A DNA stretch of 56,446 nucleotides from Acanthaster planci (taxonomy: Eukaryota; Echinodermata; Asteroidea; Valvatida; Acanthasteridae). The notes beneath the pieces were generated by a model, which saw nothing but the letters and a program-made list of their open reading frames with translations, made no database searches and had not been told where the DNA came from. This document shows positions 38,401 through 50,400 of the stretch, one piece after another. Each line of letters opens with the position of its first letter. Positions within the stretch are counted from its first letter, which is position 1. The DNA is taken from contig NW_019091428.1 in assembly GCF_001949145.1 (NCBI RefSeq), positions 908,622 through 965,067 on the forward strand, in the 5' to 3' direction. The position numbers were made by a program, and so were the translations under genes.

Positions 38401-41400
38401 GGAGTCAAAAGAAATTCCATTCCAAGCCGTGCAGTTATTTTTGTCTGTCTTTTTCTTTTAAACGCCGGGATAAATATTATGAGATGATCTTTGACCATCT
38501 CTGTTCTGCTTGTTGTCCATTTGGATGAATTCACAGACTTCTGAGTGAGGAATTTCTCAACAAGATGCCCCCATTTTGCTGATTGCTGGAGCACTAGAGA
38601 CCTGGCTATATTTGAGCATATGGTAGAAACCATCCCCAAACAATTACAGAAACAATTTAGGAATCTGGGTCTTGTTAAATTGCTTGTCAGAGTCGAAGTA
38701 ATGGCCAAAAAATGAGCAGCCTGCTGTGTCTCTTTAACTGCAGTCTGTTTCATGCGTGACCCTCTGCCTGCCTTTTGTTGTGGAACAGGACTCTGTTAAT
38801 ATTAATGTAGTTCATTTAGTTTTTGGAAACACGAGTTTCTAAACTGTCGAGGCTTTTCTGTAATTATATTATTTTTATATTATTAAACAGAAGTTGTCAT
38901 GTGCCTGGCAGAAGGTTGTAAATGTGCTTATGCCCTTTTGCCTGGAAGCATGATCACAGTGGAAAAAATGTTGCCGGTAAAAGGGTGTAAGAAAGACACT
39001 CTCTTTATTCAGTAAAAACGGAAAAAAAATTACCACAAAATCAACACAGGCTTTGCAAAAATCAACCTTTGAAGAACTTATCAAATGACTTGGGAAATGT
39101 TTTAGAACTGTATGCAAAGAAATCTTTATGTTTCATTAAAATAAAATAATTGCATACATACGTCCTTTTGCCGGGAACAAAAATTTTATGCTTCCCGGCA
39201 AAAGGTCGTTAGCACTTATGACTTTTTTCCGTGCACAAAACGAAGTGGAATCAGGATTATAACATGTTCGTAGCAATTTTTCCTCTTTTAGTCAAATACT
39301 GTCTTTCTTGGCAATTAACTGTTTTCATGGTTTCACTTTACTCTTTCATTAATCTTGCATATTTACCCGATACTTCACACTCCACTTTCTTTTTACTGTG
39401 GATTTTTCTTTGTAATGTAATGTGTTGTGTTCAGTTTTCAGTGTTTTAAATAGCCAGAAATGGCCAAGTGGACAAATTGCTTGGCAGATTTCTGTGCTAA
39501 GCAAAAGGTCAGCAGAGAACCGTTGAACAGTAATGTCAATCACACAGGAATTTGGCTGGTAACCTGTGTTTGTGAAGCAGAACTTCGCCAGACTTGGTAC
39601 ATTTGTACCCGAAGTACATGTAGCTTGTCTCGGCTGTTGTGTGGCGGTGCTCTCTCTTGTATCAAGCAGTACCATCTCTTCTTTCCTAGACGGCGGCTGG
39701 AGGCCAATGCTGAGGAGTGGAGCACCCTCCTAAAGGCCTTCCAAGACCTCCTGGAGTGGATCCGCTCAAAGGAGGAGGAGCTCACCTCCAAGAAGCCGGT
39801 GGGAGGGGACTACAACTCAGTACAGCAGCAGAACGAAGATCACAAAGTGAGTTGAATTTCTCTGGGTGATCTCCATAGTATCTTTGCATCCACGGATGCT
39901 GTGCCTCACTTAGGGTAATAATATACAAGTAATGAATGTGTGCGGTTGTAAGAATAATTGTATGAGGTGACAGATGTAATGATAATATCATGTTTTGGAG
40001 CTGAGAGGAATGTAACATTCAAACTGTCACCGAATGAAATTGTTCTTTCTGTTGCACTTGTAAACATTCATTTTTTTCAAAATACATGCGTATCCTAAGT
40101 GAGTTAGAGGTTTTAGCGAAGCAAAGATTAACCCTTTACCTTGACCACTTTTCAGAGCGGAGGATTTTACATGATTAAAGAAGGTACGGGCACTTTGCCG
40201 TTACTTCCGATGGCTTTTGATGCTCCTGGTTTTTTGAAGTTACTCATGCCGTTGGTTTAGTGCGTAGTGGAGAATTTAGGATGATTGAGGAAGGTTCTCG
40301 GCAAGCATGCTAGCAGAGTTTGGAGTGAAGCCAACTTTTTGCCAACTTGACATTTATCAGGTCTTCAAGAGCCAGCTGGAGGAGAAGCGACCCACCATGG
40401 AAAGGAACATCCAGATGGGCCGTCTCTACCTGACGGAGCACGGTGCTGCCGTCACCTCGGCAGCTGACAGCAGCAGCAGCGAGGCAGTCACCCTCAGCTC
40501 ACGGGGCAGCGACGACGCAAGCAGCCTGGACCGCGAGCCCGAGCCGGCCTCCTCAGCCGAGGACCAGGCGCGGCAGATCGTCCAGAGCCTGCGGCTGAGC
40601 CTGGCCGGCCTGCAAGAGAGGTGGGCCCAGCTCAACGGCCGGTCGGAGCACTGGCAGAAGAGACTGGACGATGTCCTGGCGGTCAGTCTCCAGTTGTGTT
40701 TTTCTTTTTACCTTTTGTGACCTTCTTCATTGAGTGTTCCAATATGGATAATCAGAACGTGGCCCAACCTTGCAAAATGACTCAGGTTTTCACCTACATG
40801 ATTTGAATTTCGTCTAAGTGGTACCTGGAAACGGTTTGCGCTTTCTTCTATAAACTTTAACAAACTTACTGGGAAAAAATTGTCTTCAGACTCATGTTGT
40901 GGGATCCAGTCACAAACTGAATTATTTGATTGAGTAAACCCTACCCCTATCCCATCGGCCTTAGCAAAAGTAGTTTAATGTCATGCTGGAAACTATACAG
41001 ACTTGATTGGAAATGATGGTTTTAACTTTAGGAAGTGAAATTGAGGTAACTATATCTTGCTCTTATTTTGCCATAAGGTCCCTCTTATTTTGTTTAATTT
41101 AGTTACCATATTTGTATAACTTGGATGTCTCTTTCCTGTTATTACAAGAAAGAAATTCAAATTCATAACAAGCAGTGAGCCATGGCGGCTTTGCCGTTCT
41201 AGTTATGTTAGGAAGTGAAATAACTAGGTAACTATATCTTGCTTGCTCTTGTTTTTGTCGTAAGGTTTCACATTTGTATTGCAGTGATTTTAACATAAAG
41301 CACGAAATTTTTGTTTCTGTTTTCCCCATAAGGGAGTGTGTTGTTTGAAATTGAAAAGACATTTTGTCTGTTTAAAATTGTTTTAATTTGTAGAAAATGC

Positions 41401-44400
41401 TTGGACTCCACCAAACAATGGACGAGCTGAATGCCAAGCTGCATGAGGCAGAGTCCTTAAAGTCAAGATGGCGGATGGTCGGTGATCTGACCATTGACAG
41501 CCTTCCGCAGCATATCGAAGAAGTCAAGGTATGGAACCGGAAGTCCGAATTAGAAAGAGAGACGAGAGACCTGGCCTGATATTGTAAAACTATTTAACTG
41601 GACGAGTTACGAGGAGATTCTCCTACTAAAAAAAGTGTTTTTGTCACAACCATTGAACTCCCTCATTTGCATTTTATGGAACTTTCTCTGTTCTGATAAA
41701 AAGTTCAAACCAAATTAAATCCAAGCTTTGTATCTCTGTTACAAGAATAAACTTAAATGCATCATAGGCTGCCCCTGAATCTAGAGCCAGGAGTTTGCCT
41801 ATTCCAGCCATGCAGGAACCAGCTGACAATAGCCGTGGCAATGAAAAGCTTGCTCGTGAAACAGCCTTTAGAACTTGGAAACAATTGAGTCTTTTCCCTC
41901 TCTGTTCCCCCCCCCCACCAGCGGTTTCAGGAGAGGATAGCGCCCGTCCAGCGGGATGTGGACCACCTCTCCCAGCTTGCGGCCCAGTTCCCGCCGGCCG
42001 CCGTCACCCTGAGCACCGTCAACCAGAGCCGGCTGGAGGACCTGTACAAGCGCTGGAAGATGCTGCAGATATCGGTGGAGGAGAGGGGCAAACTGCTAAA
42101 CGAGGCCCTGCGGGACTTTGGACCTCAGTCCCAACACTTCCTCAGAGGTTGGTCGTCACTGAAACTTCATTAACAAGGATTTACAAATCATTAGAAATGT
42201 CATGCGAGAGGACACATTTGAAAAGAGCAAAACATTTGGCTAAGTCCAGTGGGACTGGAACCTATAACGTTCTCTTCAGGAGTGGAGAAATCTTCTCAGC
42301 TGGAGAGTTAAAACTTGCTAAGGTCATCTGGCTCATTGAAATCCGATATGCACATAAGAGCAGTGTCCATCTCTTATTTACTATTGTACCTTGATAGGAT
42401 ATTGAGCTTGGAAACTTTCAATATTTTGTTGTCAGAAAAATAGATAATTCCATTCTGCTGATGAAACTAAGGATTTCTGAGAAAATGTCATCAGCATTAC
42501 TGTAGTTTATAAACAAGACACCAATGGAGAATTTCTCTCATGTTAACACAGCCTATATATAAATAGTGCACATATTTCTTCTGATATTGTAGAGCAAGGA
42601 AACCGTATTAATTCATGGTCTTTTTCAAGATCCAATGAGTCTCTGTTTTATTTCTGGCAGAAATCCGACCCGCTCTGCATCAATTGGAACTCATTAATTT
42701 CATTTTGTGAGGGACATAGTATGTGGAATAGTCCGTGTAATGTAAGCAAATGACACCCAGTCCCCAAAGTCTGGATATCAAATCCTGTCACCACCCTGAG
42801 AGGGCTCATAAACCTGCAGATTTTCACTTTATTGAGAATCAAGCAGGTGTAATTAAAAAGACCACCCAAATGGACGGGTGCAAGTTGGCCCCAAGTTGTT
42901 GCCGTTGACCTACATAAAATCATGATTTGTAGTTCCTCCGGGACCATTAAAAAAAATTGATTGGGCTTGTTTGGTTGACTTGCAGTGTCAGTTCAGCACC
43001 CGTGGGAGAGGGCAGTAGCCGGTAACAAAGTCCCCTATTACATCAAGTAAGTAATCTCCACCACCACTAATGATGCAGTAAGCAGGAAGAAACTTCCTTA
43101 GCAAATTTTGGTTTCCGACGGTTCTGACATGGCACATATTGAAGGCACTGGTTATGGCTGCAGCCACTCCCAATAGATCTGTGCGTTACTTTCGGCAGCG
43201 GCCTGTTGCTTTGGACACAGCCCTAAGCAAGAATCATTCCAGAAATAAGTGATCCTGCTAAGCAGATTTGTGCGTAGAGTAGCTCTGTGAAGTTGACCCT
43301 GGTCCAAATTATATCGTTGAGTTGCTTAGCAGAAAATATTGCTCAGCAGTTTTTTTGCTGAGCAGAAGACATTAGAGAACCAATCACAATATGCATAGCA
43401 CAACGTTGGGTCCATTCACTTAGTGCTTAGTAAAAGGTACATGCGCTGAGCAAATTCTTTGCGTGTTTGGGGATTGGCCTAAGGGTCCCTAGTAATTGTA
43501 CTTGTTTTTTTTTTTTGCTTAACTTCAGCCACGCAACAGAGACAACTCACTGGGATCATCCCAAGATGACAGAGCTCTTCCAGTCGTTAGGTGAGCTGAA
43601 CGCCGTCAAGTTCTCAGCTTACAGGACTGCCATGAAGCTGAGGAAACTCCAGAAAGCCCTTTGCTGTAAGTACCCCCCCAAAAAAAATCCTTGGAGTAAT
43701 ACCCAAAAACCTCACTGACAAACATCATTCTCAACCGGTGACATCTTAATTCACATAAATTTGCATTCGCACCCACAACACCACAGATTTTGACTACCAT
43801 CAGGTTAGTTGCGGTTTTCAAACTCTACCAGTTGTTTTGAGATTCCACACTGTGACTAAGACTTCATTGGTTGATATCTGAATTTAGACTTTTTATGTCA
43901 TGCCAATCAAGTCATTATTATAATTAGAAGGACGATTGAATTGATATCTTGAGCTGCTAAAACTACGATGTAACGAAGTGATTCAGTTCATCATATGTCA
44001 GTTCGTTCTTGATCTGATAAGTTGATTTTTTTTTGCTGTATTGCATGTCTTTCTCTTCATTTATTTCCTCCTCAGTTGATCTGCTGAGCATGAACAGTGC
44101 CGACCGGATCTTCCAGCAGCACGACATCTTGGCTTCCTGCACTGACCGCACGCTGGACGTCAATGAGATCATCACCTTCCTGACTATTGTGTATGAGGCC
44201 ATTGCGGTGGACCATCCGACATTGGTCGTGGTGCCGCAGTGCGTGGACATGTGCCTCAACTGGCTCCTCAATGTCTACGACACGTAAGTGGCGGCGTCCG
44301 CATCTCTGCGAACCTGCGCGTTGTTCCTGTCAAGCCTCAGCCTACAGACAGACAGACAGAAATTTCAAGCTTTCCTTGCAGCGTTGGAGTCAAGTCCGTC

Positions 44401-47400
44401 ACAAGTCCTTTCTCAAGTCCAGTCACAAGAGTGCTTTCGTCTCAGTCCATTTGAATAGCTTGTGACTTGGCTTAAGATGGGATGACTTGTGATGGACTTA
44501 CAGAGACTCGCAGGGACTTGTGATGGACTCAAATACATCACAGATTCCTTGGTTGCATTACTCCAGATAGTGTGCAGATAAAATCGTACAGTCATGCTTT
44601 ACTTCTGCTCTACCTCTGTGCAGAGAGTATTGTGCTTTCTGGTGTATAACTCCTTCGTGTAGACCTAGTACAGTTACTCATGACCGAGGACAAAAGACTG
44701 ACCTCCAAGGACGGGGAAACACCCTATGTTTCGTTTGTGTTCCGTCCTCTGTGGTGAGGTAAACACATACTTGTATGAATGCGGGGTGTGTCCGTTGTGG
44801 TCCACTTTGACTCTCCCACACTTGGTCATTTACGGCTTCTGTGCAGACCTCTAACAATCTCCTTGTCTTCCCTGCAGGGTGCGCAGTGGCCGCATCAGGG
44901 CGCTCTCCTTCAAACTGGCCATCATCATCCTCAGTAAAGCTCACCTTGAAGACAAATACAGATGTAAGTTAAACCAAACATTTATTCCTAGCGTAACCTC
45001 GGAGCCATTTTTATATGAAGGACATTGTTTCCTTGCAAGTGGCTTCATGCTAAAAAAAAAACAAGGTAGAGGAAGTTGGTGTTTTGTAGAGAAAAATAAT
45101 TGCAAAGTTTTGCTTTCCTTGGTACAGCTGCCTACTTTAGAACACGTCTTCTTTACTGAAAACAGGCATTTGGCAAAACGGAAAGAGTTCCATATACGGG
45201 CATCATTTGGCACCTGTGATCAAACCCTCTGAGACTGGTCTGAAAAATTTTAGGTGTTTTCTAAGGAAATTTTCCTTGTTTAACTTGACATTTCAGAAAT
45301 GTTATCGCTTTCTTATGGCTGATTTACCACTGTAGGGAAAAATGTGTGATGTCTGTGAATAGAATTTCTCCCGGCCAAATCATGAGATACAGCCTGTCTG
45401 TATGGTTACTTTACATGTCTTATCCAATCAGTCCAAGATCTCTTTCAGTGAAGGGCCAACCTTTTCTTGTCTTGTTACCTGTGTTCAGATATCATCCGGT
45501 GTGTGGCCAACAACAGCGGTTTCATTGACCAGCGAGGCCTGGGCCTCCTGCTTCATGACTGCATCCAGATACCGCGGCAGCTGGGGGAGGTGGCGTCCTT
45601 TGGCGGCAGCAACATCGAACCCAGCGTGCGCAGCTGCTTCAACATGGTAGGCTATGATTTCTCCCTCGGAAGCAAAGACAGCATGTCCTATTTCCTATAT
45701 GCTTTGCTTGCGAAATGAAATATTTGTCGTGATTGAGTGAACCAGTGGTTTCTTCATACTCGGCTTCATTCACGTTCTTTTCCAAGGCTGGCAATTTTGT
45801 TGAAGTACAGCTTGGAGCAATTAGAAAGTTGTGTGTGAGACCTTCGGCTTTTTCTGAGGAAACCTGGCATAAAAGGCTAGGACTGAAGTCTGAGTCCTGT
45901 GGCAAAAATCGGAGTTGGTTTTCACCAGTATCAGACTCTGTGTCCAGACACCCCTCTTTCTATTTGTTTTGGGGTTCGATTCTACCACCTACCATCAGTG
46001 GTACCTACCTGTACCACTGATGTGGAACATGCAAAGTAGATGTGTTCTCTGAGAAGACTCCACGATGATGTAGCTCATGCAATCCACTTTAAACTAGAGT
46101 GTGTGTACTACGCTTCAATTTGGGCAAGATTGGTAGCTCGGTACATTTTGTGGATTGCATTGGGGTCTTTGTCAGTCGATTCTGTTGGAAATCTTAAGAC
46201 TTAATTTTCTCTTTTCAAAATCAGCGTGGATCCAGAGCTATGTACTCGAAAGATAAAGTGATTGTTTAATGATGGTAGGATCAACAGAGTGTATGACGAG
46301 ATCGAGGGGTAGAGCAGTGATCATTTGATCCTGCAAAGCCCGACCCGTCTACAGAACTGTAACTGACTGAGTTCGGGTACATGCACATGACTTTGTCAAC
46401 GCCCAGTCTGACAATTTTCTTGTTTGTTTGTGTCCTGTTCAGAGCGGTGGCAAGTCCCACATTGAGCCACCTCAGTTCCTGGCCTGGATGAAGCTGGAGC
46501 CCCAGTCCATGGTCTGGATGCCCGTCTTGCACCGCATGGCGGCCGGCGAGACGGCCAAGCACCAGGCCAAGTGCAACGTCTGCAAGGAGTTCCCCATCGT
46601 CGGGTTGCGGTATCGCTGCCTCAAGTGCTTCAACTTTGACATGTGTCAGGTTGGCACCCAGTTATCATTGGTTAGATGTAATAAAACCCATTTTTGGGGT
46701 GGTGTTGAAACAGCACCTTACCATTTATTGGGTGGAAAAGAAAATCACATCTTGTCTTGTTCTTACACAGAAGTTTTACACCCACTAGTGTCCAGATTGA
46801 TATTTGAAGGCACATTTCCGTACCTCCTTCCTTACAAAAGCTGTTTGTTGACGTTAATCTGTTCTTGCCTTCTTTGGTTTCTGACTTTCAGAACTGCTTC
46901 TTCTCAGGCCGGGTGTCGAAAAATCACAAGCACTCCCATCCTATGCAGGAGTACTGCACAACAGTAAGTTACATGTCAGTTGCATGTCACGACTAGCTGG
47001 ATTGGAACCCTAGACTTTCAGAACTTGCAGGACTAGTACTTTGTCTGCTGAGCTGTGCAGCACTGGGTTTGGATGCATCCAAAAGTTACGGCTATGGCTG
47101 TCGATAGTACCTGTGCTTGTGAAAGGCACTAGCTTGCGGCTGCGGCCACTTCCCATAGGTGCACTTGTTGTCCCCAGCCACAGCCAGTCAGTTTGGGCGT
47201 GGCTTTAGAGATCCACCAATAAGCCTGTTGCAGCTTGTACTTGGTAATAGTCCCTTTCACGTGGCAAGGAACCATTGAAAAACATGTAGTGCAACCCCTA
47301 TGTTTGTCAGTGTCTTCGATGGGCTGCTTGGAAGACTCGGGGGACTGGATGTAATTTATTTTTATGTGACTTTAGCACTTAACTTTCATATGTGAATGAG

Positions 47401-50400
47401 CTGCTGAAATCTTAGAAATACCTGTGTTTCACTTGTTCAGTTATGTTAAGAATTGTGTCTTGATTTGCGTCTCCTTTGCAGACTACCTCGGGAGAAGATG
47501 TGAGGGACTTTGCTAAAGTTGTGCGGAACAAGTTCAAATCCAAGCATTACTACCAGAAACATCCACGGGTGGGCTACCTGCCCGTTCAGTCAGTACTAGA
47601 AGGGGATGACCTGGAATCGTAAGTGGCTCATGGACTTCCCCCCTCCATCTTCCTCCCTCTGACTCTGCCCCCAAAAATGACGGAGGAGCTTCGATTGAAA
47701 TTTTGCCAGGGAGAGACTGGAAATGATCAAGTCCTTACATTAAAGATTCGCCCCCATTTTGTTGGTAGCAATGCGACAACAACGTATGCCTTCCCAGTTA
47801 TTCCTGAACCAGCGAAGTGTATATCCTACCAAAGGAGCCTCAGTTTTCACGAAAGTTGAGCCCTCTCTCGGTCCCACACAGTGCCCATAGAGTCTGTCAC
47901 CTGCTGGTATTATAAAGAGAACAAAGGATCATTACAACCTTTCTGTTTCAGTTCACCACCAACAACTACCTATTCAGATGTGCATGGAATTTGGCACGAT
48001 AAAGACAATTAACTCAACTTTCAACATCACTCTTGATAACAGTGCATGAATCATTAGGTAAACCTTTTGCATTTTGCTTCTTTTCTTTTGTCCGTTGCCA
48101 TGTGCAGACCTGTGACATCACCACAGCAGATGGCCAATCAGGACATGCATACCAGATTAGAACTGTATGCCAGCAGGTGAATGAAGCATTACTTTGACTT
48201 AGATTAGGCATAATATCAGCAACTTAAGTTGTTTAGTTGGCTTCGTTTTTGTTTTGTTTTGTTTTTTAATAATGGTACATCACCAACATATTGCATTTTG
48301 CTTTAACTGGTCGGAATTAACGTGTAACTTTAAAAACATTTTTAGCCGTTATGATCTTTGAAAATTTTCATGGAGGATTTGGTGATTTCAAAAAACTGAA
48401 AAAAGGTAGAGCCTAATCAGTATTACTCACCATATGCTTTGATTTCCCTGAAAAGTTTAAAAGTACAGTGAAGATGCCCTTTTTTCTGCAAAGTGGTAGA
48501 TGTTAGAGGCTCCAGGAAAGTTCCCAGCTGAACATTATAAGGGCTCATATCCAACATGGTAATAAACAATATCTAATTTTTTTTCTCAATTTTTACGTGT
48601 TTTGATAATTTCAGGTTAGCTGAGGTGGAACAGCACGGGTCCTTTCTGACACCATCCCCCGACTTGTAAGTTTTGGCAGAAATTGTGTCTGTTGCTTTTG
48701 GGAAGAGGTACCTGTTACTTCAAAGTTGAGTTGAGAAATGGGTCAAGAAAACATTACCCGAAAGTATCATTTGTTCGTTTGGAAGAATTAAATGTTTAGA
48801 AGGTAGTTTGTAATTCTGTGATTATAACTCTCACAGGGATGATGAACACCAGTTGATTGCACAGTACTGCCAGAGCTTAGGAGGGGACATGTCTTCTGTG
48901 GTAAGCATCGACGTCATGAAATGATGTCATGGAAGAATTGAACTTTTTTACAGTACAAAGTACAAAAATTTACACAGCACAAGAAAGAATTTCTGTTCTG
49001 ATAGACTCGATTGAGAGGCAAAGCACTCCATGTTCCTGATGTAATTGGAAAGGATCCTTGCATATTGAAGCTTTCCGAGATGAACCTGTTGCCAGAAAAC
49101 AGTCAGATTTTATTTTCCAAGTGGTGTTGTTAGAAAATGTTGTCACTGTATCAGAGATGCTTTTACAGAAGGCTGAACAGTTATCTGAAACAAAAATTCA
49201 TTGCGATCACAAAACGACCAGAAGAGATGGTTGACTTGTCAATGAGTTGGTTGTGAAAGCATTCCTTCCTAATCCTTTGTGTTTGACGACATGGTCAGGG
49301 TTTTTGGCATTTATCGGCTGCTTTTTCCCCCTTCTCATTTCAGCCGCGGAGCCCTGCTCAAATAGTTGTAGCCATTGAATCTGAACAGAGGGGTGAACTA
49401 GAAAACCAGATTCTCATCTTGGAAGAAGAGAACAGGTAAGGAGAATTTGCCATGGAGCCCATGGTATCGCACAGGCAACCAAACCAGATTCTCATCTTGG
49501 AAGAAGAGAACAGGTAAGGAGAATTTGCCATGGAGCCCATGGTATCGCACAGGCAACCAAATTAGATTCTCATCTTGGAAGAAGAGAACAGGTAAGGAGA
49601 ATTTGCCATGGAGCCCATGGTATCGCACAGGCAACCAAACCAAATTCTCTTAAAGAAGTGCACATCAGTATGCAAAAGTTATTTTTTCACTCATTCTACT
49701 GACTGAAAAAGATTACCAAGTGACCTTAAGAAACATGGCTGTGTCTGAAGTACATAAAAAAGATCGGAAACTGTGATACGTTACTATAATTCTCCTGTGA
49801 ACCTGATAGAAAGTAGCACCTTACTTAATCCTGAAATCCCTGAACTTGTGTACTGTTGAAATTTTGTGACTTATTGCCTTGTTGCATTGTAAAATGTCTT
49901 TGTTGGAAGGGATTTTAATTCATCTACATAATGGACTTTTTACTAGGCATCATTTGGTGTTAAGATGACTAAATTCAAGTAAACGTATATATGTGAAAGG
50001 AAAACAAGCAGTGTAAATAATCATAACCAGATCATCTTTTTGGCTTTCTTTTGAGGAGAAGCTGAAACTTTTCTCTAGAATCTCTCCAGTGTCAATGACT
50101 TTGCCTCGATGTTGATGCTTTGTCCTCGCAGGACTCTCTTGGTAGAGCTGGACCGGCTGCACGCCCTGCGGCGCGACGACCACACCCGGGCGGAGGTGAG
50201 CTCAGAGGAGGACTATCATCACTCGCCGGGCCGGGACACGGAGCTGGTGGCAGAGGCCAAGCTCCTGCGGCAGCACAAGGGCCGCCTGGAGGCCCGCATG
50301 CAGATCCTGGAGGACCACAACCGGCAGCTGGAGGCTCAACTGCAACGGCTCAGGCAACTCCTGGAACAGGTTAGGGAGAGGGAGGGAGGATCCTTTTCTT

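Noticed and set aside
43047-43528. Search for a Dp71-type first exon in the intron matching human intron 62
   Set aside because: No ATG exon ending in a donor of the right phase was seen. The intron mainly holds GCTTAGCA-type foldback words.
47619-48107. Search for a human exon 71 counterpart (LINFWPVDSAPAS)
   Set aside because: No open, splice-bordered 39-nt stretch with similarity was found. The gene appears to go directly from the 70 to the 72 equivalent, as DRP2 does.
49398-49643. Minus-strand repeated open frame ([16 protein letters not shown])
   Set aside because: A shadow of the 78-bp triplication, on the strand opposite to exon 29.
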